Under the pieces are notes generated by a model. It was not told where the DNA came from. It saw only the letters and a list, made by a program, of their open reading frames with translations, and searched no databases. The translations under genes and the position numbers were made by a program. From Plecoglossus altivelis (lineage: Eukaryota; Chordata; Actinopteri; Osmeriformes; Plecoglossidae), in NCBI GenBank assembly GCA_036571765.1, contig BROE01000010.1:10543313-10607312 (forward strand): a DNA stretch of 64,000 bases. Direction: 5' to 3'. Of the stretch, positions 54,719 through 64,000 are shown in pieces. Each line of letters begins with the position of its first letter. The stretch's first letter is position 1.

Positions 54719-54750
<32 letters not shown>
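54632..54750 (+). repeat. (GA)n microsatellite with gataaag interruptions
   Basis: GA run broken at regular points by ataaag and gcgag. Confidence 0.92.
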
Positions 54751-54754
<4 letters not shown>

Positions 54755-55277
54755 AAAGGCATGCAGGAAAGGGCCTGGACTGGAACCCAATCGAACACCG
54801 GCCCCTGTTCAGTGGTTCCTGCTCTCACCTGGTGAACCACAGGGTAGCGTGGTTGGGGAGGAACTATGTTGGAAATGTACAAATAGCTCAAAGTCGAACA
54901 TAGCTGTTCCTAAAAGCAACATGTCCTACACGTCCTGATCTTCATACATCACCAGTTCCCAAACACAGGAGGAGCTCATGTTCCGGTAAATATGCGTGCT
55001 TTGAATTTATCCCTAAGTTCAGAGTTGAACCGCTTCCCCTTGTGCTAAATCCAATTGCACATTAACGAATAACAAAAAGAGAAATGCGGGGTATTCCCCA
55101 GACATCCCTTCCAAGATGAAACAGAAACATTAATGGGCGACGCCTGTTTCAGGTGGGCCTCTCTCGGGAGCTCGTTATTCCAGCTGACCTCTAAAGGAAG
55201 GGTCAACAGGCAGTTTGGAACCCTGCCGCTTTGCACCAAACAACCCCCCCCCCCCAACAACACACACAACAGACACA

Positions 55278-55310
<33 letters not shown>
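55278..55310 (+). repeat. (CA)n microsatellite
   Basis: CA run of about 16 units, preceded by a C run at 55244-55255. Confidence 0.92.
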
Positions 55311-55314
<4 letters not shown>

Positions 55315-58300
55315 ATACCCATACTACCACCAGCAGCAGGAACCTGATTTAATAACCATCCTCCCTCCATTCATCCCACCGACACCATTTCGAGCGTTTC
55401 CCTTGCAAACCACATATGCACCAGCTTTGTTTATAGTTCAAGTCCTAATGAATAGTTAAGTTGGCCAAGCGATGATTCATTATTGATGCAGTCGAAAAGG
55501 TAGCATGACAAGGGCCAATTAAGGTGTCAGCATGGGTCAGTGCGATTTTGTGCTTTAAGTGCAGAGCTTGACGCGCGGCTTGTTAGACGTTGGCCCTTTC
55601 AAACACCAGCAGACAACCTCTCTGTGACAAACCCGTTGAGTCATTTCACCTGCTCTTGAGGGAATTGCCATTCAATTTCTGTCCTCGTCAACCTTTTCCA
55701 AAGTGTTTCGGGCTAACGCTGGTCCGTAGTGTTAGGACAGCGTTTACCTATGGAACAATGATGATGGAGACCGAGACAGGGAGGCCAATTATAGGCTACT
55801 TCAAAGGTGCGTTGGATGGCAAACAAGAAGCAGCCTCACGCTGTTTATGCCTGGTGCGGAGTTCCACCTCCTCGCCACATGGGGTGCCACTAATCAAGGC
55901 CCTTCAAAGGGTTGCTTTCTCTCGGAGATGAATCCTCACCAGGTGACTCGTCTTCAAAGGTACGTTCACTTCTTTCCAAACCACACAGCTTTCCTTACTG
56001 GCCATAGAGAGAGGCTTTCTTATGTTTCTCTTGGCGTTCTGGGTTCCCTCATCTCTCTCTCTTTCTCTTTCTATCTCTTTCTTTTTCTCCCTCACTGTCT
56101 CTCTTTCCTTCTCCCTCTCTCTCTTTCTCACTTTCTCACGCTCTCTGTCTCTCTCTCACTCACTGTCAGTCCGTGGGAGACCCGCATCAAATACCTCTAT
56201 CTGCGGGTTGCAATTCACAGAAGAAGTCTTCATGTAACTAACGCTGAGGTTGCACTATCCTTCTGGTTGGTAAGAGATAGGGAGGCTGGGGGAATTGGCT
56301 TAGATCTGACTGAAGCAGGAAATCATCTCCTTTGCATAGCCTCCCTCACACCACGTTTGAAGAGTGTTTGTTGTCTCGTATTGATGGTTTGGTATTGGTC
56401 GTTTCAATGTCTCCTCCACAAACTATGGCAGATGACGGCTACATATTCTACAAATTACTTAAGCATCCTTGAGGTCCAAACGCATCTAGATTATTAACAG
56501 AACTAAAAGAAGACAACATTTTTTTGTTGTTGCTTTTCTTCAAATTATTTTCAACGTTCTGTAGTAAATGCCTACAAACGTTGCCACAAACCCACCACAT
56601 CGACGGATCGTTTTCGAGGCCCCGGAAGGTGGTGAGGTGTCTCCGATTTGCTTGTATTTGTTCCTGAAAAGATTGAAAAAGCACCAAACTATTACGGCGT
56701 GAGCCATTGTTAATATTACATGCCACTTTGTCTTTCTTTGTCCTCAGGCGGTTCCGTGGTGAGCTCAGAGTCTGACACCGTAACCCTTCGCTCCCACACC
56801 CCCTCAGAACTTTGCCAAGGCGTGTTACAAAGATGAAGAGCCGTAACCATGGCAACTGTGCAGGTGGGTTACGGTTGGTCGAAGTGAGTTTAACCTTGAG
56901 TAGCCTTCTTAAGAGTAAGGATAACTTGAGCTGGGAAACAGAGAGACCATCCATCCATCCAGCGCTTGCAAACGTTACTCCTCCTCTTCCCCTCTTCAAA
57001 CTCAATGACTCAATCAATACATCTTTTCAAATAGAATTGCTTCTGAGCGCAGCCTACCCGAAAGCAAAACAGCTAATATTGAAAGAACTAATCCAAAGGG
57101 CGCTGCAGGTTGCCTTTGAAGGTTTCTCTGTGAGGTTCTCTGGAGAATTCTTGCAGAATCCAGACTTTTTGAAATAGAGGCACTGGATCACAGGAGACTA
57201 AATTAATGATATAATGAATGATATTCCCTGACACAGATTGTGCTTGGGCTGAATGCAAAAACATCAGCATAAAAACCTTTTGGCATAGATCATTCCGAAA
57301 TCGCAACTTTGTCCTGAAATCTCGGAGCAGGTTTCTAGATGTCATTCACCCGTATGTGCGATGTGCTGCGCTGAGCCTATCAAAGACAAGACGAGGCCTA
57401 GGGGCCACGTTTAACCTGGATACATGTCCCTTGGGTTTACCGAAAGAAAAACAGATGACTGAGGTATGACCGACGTGTCATGGCTGCTAGCGCAAATTTG
57501 CAACATTTACTTCTCATTTAGTCATTTTGCCAGAGTTGTCACCAACTGTACAGTACGACTTCCCAATTGCATCACGTGAAACCACTGAACCGTCATCTTT
57601 ACTGAAAACCAATTCCGCCAAATCCTCCTTTATTGCTATCCATTCACTTTCCATTATGGCTCAGTTGGGATTTGTATGACTTGGAAGCGATGGACTCCAT
57701 TTTGCGGTGTACGGCAGCCCCCTATGCGTCCTCTCTCATGTCTAAAGACAGCTAATCTCCCCTTCCTGGGAAGAGAGAGACAGGATTACCCGAGACTCTC
57801 TCGGCCTCAGTTGCGATGGCGAGGCCAGAGTGAGACCCGAGTGCATGCTAAGCCCCTCTGTGTTCTATTAGCAAAAATGGCCGATCCTATTACAGGCGTT
57901 TGGTAATCTGGCCAGGGGCAGACAGTGGCCTGAGGACGGCGGCCCTCCGCTACCAGCAGCGTCTTCGTGACTGGGAGCCAGAGGCAGAGGCTGCTGCAGG
58001 TCTGCTCAGGATCCAGCCCAGTACTGGAAAGACACAAAGATCCAAACCTCTGGTCCACCTCTGACATGACGATGATCTAATGGTTCCTTTTTTTTCTTTC
58101 CCCAGAAAAGGAAAACAAGGCTAGCTAGCTCTAGCCTATCCTTAGCTGTTGCTTTCCTTTGTCAACTGCAGCCTACGAATTAAGCTACTCGTACGAATAG
58201 TCAGGGAAGGTAGATCGATGCTCCTGACAAGCTCTTCCCAGATGCGGTCCGCGTTCTCTCCCACGAACGACCAAAGCCGGAGCCGTGGACCTGCGTGAGG

Positions 58301-58554
58301 CAGTTGCGAACGCCAGCCGGCACGTGGCTTGCAGCGCTATCTTCCGCACTCATCGGCTCCGCCTCCATACCGGAGTCCAAAGCGACACACGGAAAACAGG
58401 AGAGTGAAATGTGATGCAAATGAGAGGCGATAAGGTCGCTTGAGCAGATCACTTTCATCGTCGGATGAAAGTTGGTGAGCGAACACGACGGCGGCGGATG
58501 GGATTGAATGCCAAACTGAAAGAGGTGCGAAACCTTGCCGGATCTAGATTGTTT

Positions 58555-58589
58555 AGCCCGGTTGTACGCATACATTGCAGGGAGCTGTA
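58555..58589 (+). repeat. 35-bp exact dispersed repeat, copy 2
   Basis: Same 35 bases as 53679-53713. The flanking sequences differ, so it is either a conserved core of an old element or a small duplication. Confidence 0.9.
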
Positions 58590-58967
58590 AAACTCATATT
58601 AGTCAGCTCAACAAACTGGTTAATGAAATAGAGGTCCAGTACACACATATCTGTAAACAGTACTACATGTAACTGATGCCAGAGACCTGCCCATCACTGC
58701 TAAGGCAATGTGGTTCCAACCCACAGCAGGGACTATTTCTGTCATCCTTGCTTTGGAGACTGGATACCTCACTGGGGAGCTGTATCTAACGTCGTCTTGG
58801 CTCCACAGAACACAAATTGAGGAGATTTATTATTTCATTTACGCTGAATTGGCTGAATATTCAGTGGGATTCCGACATGTTACTATGAAAGAAACACAAT
58901 ATTACAAATTGTTGACACTGAGATGACAATGCACACATGCACCCACTTGCACGCACACACAGCGCTA

Positions 58968-58975
<8 letters not shown>

Positions 58976-59004
<29 letters not shown>
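58976..59004 (+). repeat. (CA)n microsatellite
   Basis: CA run of about 13 units after a cgcgcg start. Confidence 0.9.
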
Positions 59005-59582
59005 TCTCTCTAGAAGCCCATGGCACCATATCAAAGCCATAGAGCCTAATGCGGATGGTTTCGCTGTTTCTTTGCATGATGTGTGTAAGGACTGATCCTT
59101 CAAGTCACAGTCACAGTGTGAGGATCAAATGTGATCGTAAATTGAGCCCGGGGCTTCCAACCCTCACAAAGCAGCTACCTATTGATTGGCCTATGACACA
59201 GAGGGCAATGCAAAGCAGTAATACACCATGATGCTTTTGACACCATTGCACCGCCACTCTGTCAAATTAGCCGGGTCCATTTAACCAGATTAAACCCACT
59301 ACGGGCAACAAAAGGATCTTCGTCCTTGTGTTAAAAGCCCTGTCCCCTGTATCCTCCTGAGCTAACTCTTCAGAGCATGTGTTCATTGGTATTAACGACG
59401 GTAAACAAATCCCTACCACAACTCCAGCTTTACCGCGGCCCTGGGTGTACAGCCAACACAATGTGTGTCTGACTCTTCATCTTACAGGGACAGGAGAGAA
59501 CACAATATAGCCGCGGCCCATCTGTATTCACCGATCGCTGACGCATCAATCAGAATGACTCAGTGTCCATGGAGAGAGGCAA

Positions 59583-60235
59583 CGGGACAGCGCTTGAGAG
59601 AGGGGGAGCGACAGGGGGAGAGAACGGCTGGAAAGAGGGGGGAGCGAGAGGGCGAGAGAGCAGCTGGAGAGAGAGCGGGAGGGGGAGAGAGGAAGGGAGA
59701 AGGGACAGGAGAGAGAGATGGAGAGAGAGAGGGTCTGAGAGAGAGGAAGGGTGAGGGCTGGAGAGAGGCGGAGCGAGAGGGGGAGAGAACGGCTGGATAG
59801 AGAGGGGAAGGGAGAAGGGACAGGAGAGAGAGCGGGAGAGAGATGGAGAGAGAGAAGGTCGGAGAGAGCGGAAGGGTGAGGGCTGGAGAGAGGGGGAGAG
59901 AACAGCTTGAGAGAGTGCAGAAGGGAGAGAGAGGAAATGGGAAGGGACAGGAGAGAGAGGAAGAGAGAGATAGAGAGAGAAGGTCGGAGAGAGCTAAAGG
60001 GTGGGGGCTGGAGAGAGAGGAAGGGAGGGAGCTGGAGAGAGTGGGAGGGGGGAGGGAGCTAGAGAGAGAGGGAGAGAGGGAGGGAGCTGGAGAGAGAGGG
60101 AGGGGGGAGGGAGCTAGAGAGAGAGGGAGAGAGAGTGGGAGCTGGAGAGAGAGGGAGGGAGCTGGAGAGAGAGGGAGGGAGGGAGCTGGAGAGGGAGGGA
60201 GCTGGAGAGATGGCGAGCCAGAGGGAGGAAGATAG
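59583..60235 (+). repeat. long GA-rich array with GGGAGCTGGAGAGAGA-type units
   Basis: About 650 bases almost without pyrimidines except in agctgg. The end is more regular (gggagctggagagagaggga at 60080-60210). All forward frames are open and encode R/E/G-rich artefacts. Confidence 0.92.
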
Positions 60236-62225
60236 AGATGCAGATCCAGATGGAAGCCAGGCGACGATCACACACCAGGCCTCTCTCAGCGAGACGAGAT
60301 GATGAGGATCGTGCATCTGTTCAGTGTGGCTGAGAGACGGCTGACACGCAGCAGAGGCCACGTGTACACAAATCACACACTGAAGGATGGGTGGCAAACC
60401 ACACTAAACCCGGTCTCTCAGAGGTTCACGCTTCACTTCCTGAAAGATGGCTGCCACAGCGGTAAGACACAAACTCAGGGTACGGTCAGGAGATCGATCC
60501 TGTTCAAAGGGGAGTTTGACTTTCACGTTGCGTTGAACCTCATCCTGTTGAACTGTAAATATATTTCTCAAAGGCCACCCATCTGATGAGATTGAGGATG
60601 GGCCACTTGATTTCCGTGAAGGACATGTTTACGAAACGACATATCTCCCACCTGTACTTTGGTGGGTCCGTTATCAGCGATTCAACTCCCAATCTTGTCG
60701 CCAGAGATTTCCAAGATGACACGGCGCTTCGCTCAAACGCCTCGGAGGAAATCGAGTCGCCGCCATCTCCTTAATAGCAACCCAAATGTTCCTCCTGCTG
60801 CTTAGTGGAACTGATCAAATTCACTCAAACCCCAATCAGAGGGTGAATGTGCGCGCGTGTGGTCCTCTCCTAGCCACCTGTACATACGTATCCATGTGTT
60901 CCCCCCAGGCTAATGAAGATCCAGATGTCCTGTAATGAAAGCGGACGGTGCTAATGAATGGTACTGGAGCAGAGGCTTCACAGTTGGCAGTGCCACATGT
61001 GCCAGTTTTGATCAGTCTGGCCAGGTCTATTGACTTTACTCTGAGGCATGCTGCAGAGCTCCCCCCCCCTACACCCCACCCCCGCACCCCACCTCCTCCC
61101 CGCTTGCCTCAGTCCTTTCAGAGAGAGGCTCTTTCATTTAGCTGGAAGGCGGTAACGTGGGCTAGCAATGGCCTGCCCGTAGGGGTAGGAAAAGAAAGCC
61201 TTTCAGCTACCTCCACCCTGCTCAGGATTGGGAACGCTGCCCAGCCCATTGTGGATTAATGAGGAATTATTTTACAGTGGAGGAAAACAGTCTCCCACAC
61301 ACACACACCTACAGACACACGCACCCGCACAGACATACACATACGCTAAGTCACATTAGCGACTGTGTGGATGCTAGCAGCTGTAAACTCCTACGCAGAA
61401 TAGCCGCTGAAAACAAACTGTTCACACAATCATAATCATGTACACGTACACACATACAGGCTCATTCGAACGGGCACACACCCGTCTTAAACTCGAACAC
61501 ACTGCCCTTTTCAGCTAGCACACAGCACCTCCTGTTGGGAAAAGTCATACTGTAACTAATCCCCCGCTCCTCAAAAAGCATGTGCCAGGCCTCAAAACCG
61601 CATCTGTCGCTCTGCCGTCCACTAGCCTGGCCTGCCGTCGGCAGCCCTAATCCATCTGCGGTCTACAGGGAAGTCTTGCTTGCCAGCTGGAGCCTTCCTG
61701 AGCCACAGCAGAAGCTATTGGAACACAAGCTCCAGCCAACATACAGTTGTCGGAAGTCTTTTTTGGGGGGAAAACATTTGTTTACACGTACACATTCACT
61801 CATTGGTGGGTTGTTTCCCTGTGCTTGGGTGGGTTGTCCTCTCCCCCCCCAACCCCCACCACCCCCTCCACTGTCGTCTCTCTGGGCCGGTTAGAAGCGC
61901 ATATTGACGAATGTTTTCTCCGATGAATCGGATGTCTGGGCGACTGCTCTTTGATGTAGTTGGGTGAGCGGTGCTCCATGGAGAGAGGCTAACTTTAATC
62001 CCAGACACCAAAGGCAGAAAAGGGCCCCCGACTTTGATCTCCCTCATGCGAGAATTCAGTAATTTTCCACCGCTATGCCACCGCGGTGGTAATATTGGAT
62101 TTAAAGAAATCACTCTTATTTTCCTCCTGTCCACTCGTGTACGGCCCGCGGTGTTGTTGCGAGCCATTGGAGCGACCTCACACTGCAGCGTGTTGGAGAA
62201 TGAAGCCAGACAGACAGGTATGGGG

Positions 62226-62226
<1 letters not shown>

Positions 62227-62264
<38 letters not shown>
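62227..62264 (+). repeat. (GA)n microsatellite
   Basis: Pure GA run of about 18 units after a G run. Confidence 0.92.
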
Positions 62265-62267
<3 letters not shown>

Positions 62268-64000
62268 CAGAAAAAGAGTTAGGTAAAGAGAGAGGCACAC
62301 ATCCTCAGGTGTCGAATCTCCTTTTTGCGCAATAAAGATGCTCCCTGAAAGGGGCACAGGGGTGTTTACACCATGTGGGGTTTATCAGGCAGCGTAGGTT
62401 GTCATGGTTCCACGCTCAGCACCTTGTTGTTGATAACATTCCTTCTCAACGTTGTTGCGTGTCTAAAGGTGGATTAGCACTGCTAGGCAAGGCTGTGGAT
62501 TAGTCTGCACTTGATCATTTCAGATCATTTGGTAATGGAATGAAAAAGCTCTGCTCCTGCTCCTCTCCTGCTTGCCATGTAACATATCGATTCGCTCGAA
62601 GTTTGCTTGTGTTTACTGGAAAGTTTCTATCAATCCCAGAAGCCTCTGGGCCGCCTCCGGTCTGCTGAAGGCTTGATTAGCTCTCTGGCAGCCGGACTGC
62701 CGGTAAGTACAGTCACAAGGACAAGAGAGTTGGCTGCTTCATTGAGTCTCCTATGAAAGACAGGCCGTTCGCCTTGGCGTCTCAAGGTCACCCGGCTAAT
62801 GCACACGTTCATCCTTAAGCGTCCTACGCTTCTATTATGGGATTCCTCGGCCCCTCCTGCCAGGGCCTAACCCGGAGGCAGGATGCGGTGGTGTCTGTGG
62901 CCATCAGGCTCCGCCCTCCTGGCCGAGAGAGAGCCTTCCCCGGTGCTGAGGTCCACTCAGACAGACGCTCCGCTTAGCAAGGAACCCAAGGCTGCCAGCT
63001 CACTTCACGTGTTGTGTTTTTTTTTTGCTGTTTATCAGTCTCTCCTGAAACAAATCGCTCTTGAATGCACAATACTATAGGTTACTTGTTACTTTGCAAA
63101 GGCCGTCTCGGCCAAACCGGTTTCAACAACGCCGGTTTTTCCCAAGGATCATTTGAGACACGAGGGTCCACTCAGATGTGTGTGTGTGTGTGACGGCCTT
63201 AACCCATCGTTTTTGCTGTGTTTGCGTGCGTGCGAGGCTCCAACCAACCCTGTCTGATGCGCGCGTGCTGAAGCCGGTTCCCTGTGTGACCGTCTGCTCG
63301 TCCCTCTCCAGGAGGGGTGCGAGAGGTTAATAGGGTTTTGACATAAGAGTTGACGTGCCGAGCTGCTCCTCTGGCTCCTGCTCCTGTAATGTTCGCGCAC
63401 GCACCGGGCGGAACGCCGTCTGTCAGCAGGTCAAGGACAAGGCGTGGGGCTGGAGGGCGGGGGGGGGGGAAACAGGAGGCAGCAGATGGTGGGGGGGGGG
63501 GTGAGAGGGGAGGGGGGCAGGGTAGTGAAAGAGGGAGGAAGGGAGACACGGGGGGAAAGGAGGGATGGTGTGAACGAGGCCGGGGAAGCGGCGAAGGTGA
63601 TGTATTTTTCAGCGCTGGTCCAGATCATAGCAGTCGGCGGGTGTTAGGCTTTGCGGCTGACACGCTACATTGACCTGAGATCTGTGTACCCAACAGATAC
63701 CTTGTAGCGCTTCTAAACCCAACCTGGCAAATCTCCTCATTCCAGAGGAGAGATGGTGAAAAACGGAACAACACACCAAGACTCTCCAATATTGACAATA
63801 CATCCTAAATCCTTAGTGATTGCAAATGTATGACACTGTATCTGTTTGTGTTCCTGCTTTCCAGAACCATCTAATCTGAAGAGGACAGGTAAAGAAAACA
63901 GCAGAATCTAAGCCTTTTCCTGAAATCCTTCCACAGCACACAACCCGTAAGGAGAAGTAGGTTCAGGTCAGATGCCCTCCAAGGTGGGCTGTGGGCATGG

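Larger units (their letters stand above)
51940..64000. other. intergenic sequence to the window end
   Basis: No recognised gene. It contains CT, GA and CA microsatellites, a 650-base GA/GGGAGCTG array, G runs (63459-63503) and a 35-bp exact repeat. One exon-like island at 51940-52019 and a 24-base acceptor/donor pair at 63865-63888 are not supported enough to call. Confidence 0.7.

Noticed and set aside
59465..60235. R/E/G-rich open frames of up to 130 residues.
   Set aside because: Translation of a purine array; no codon structure or homology.
63865..63888. A 24-base segment between ctttccag and gacag/gtaaag that looks like a microexon.
   Set aside because: Too short to judge from sequence, with no neighbouring exons recognised.

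Overview
The window is vertebrate genomic DNA, almost certainly from a ray-finned (teleost) fish. It has a multi-exon vertebrate gene with short GT-AG introns, very dense simple repeats, and remnants of tRNA-derived SINEs whose 3' tail is of a type widespread in fish. The species cannot be named from the sequence.

Positions 50-40965 on the + strand hold nearly all of ncam2 (neural cell adhesion molecule 2, also called OCAM/RNCAM). I read 17 coding exons, matching exons 2-18 of the mammalian gene. Exon 1 (5' UTR and signal peptide) lies upstream of the window. The exons encode five Ig domains, two fibronectin III domains, a transmembrane/juxtamembrane segment and a short cytoplasmic tail ending in the NCAM-family sequence QEDSKA-stop. 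Each extracellular domain is a two-exon module bounded by phase-1 introns. The gene fits in about 41 kb here, against hundreds of kb in mammals. A 3' UTR follows, possibly about 3.9 kb long, with a good poly(A) signal at 44872 and several Pumilio-type motifs.

The introns hold most of the repeats: a 20-bp minisatellite (2119-2576), GA and GACA arrays (1757-2050), CA/GT tracts, G-rich tracts, a palindromic MITE-like element (29562-29765) and SINE fragments. From about 44.9 kb to 64 kb I see no convincing gene. That stretch is intergenic, with microsatellites, purine-rich arrays, one SINE head and a 35-bp exact repeat separated by about 5 kb.

Assembly quality matters for anyone using this sequence. 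A 142-N gap (13607-13748) is flanked by two imperfect copies of the same segment. A 612/626-bp tandem duplication at 30448-31685 differs mainly by single-base indels. The transmembrane exon (37347-37572) carries many small insertions that net +18 bases, so it stays open but encodes scrambled protein. All three fit uncorrected long-read sequence. I found no previously undescribed biological system. The most consequential observation is that a naive annotation would yield a secreted-looking NCAM2 with no membrane helix.
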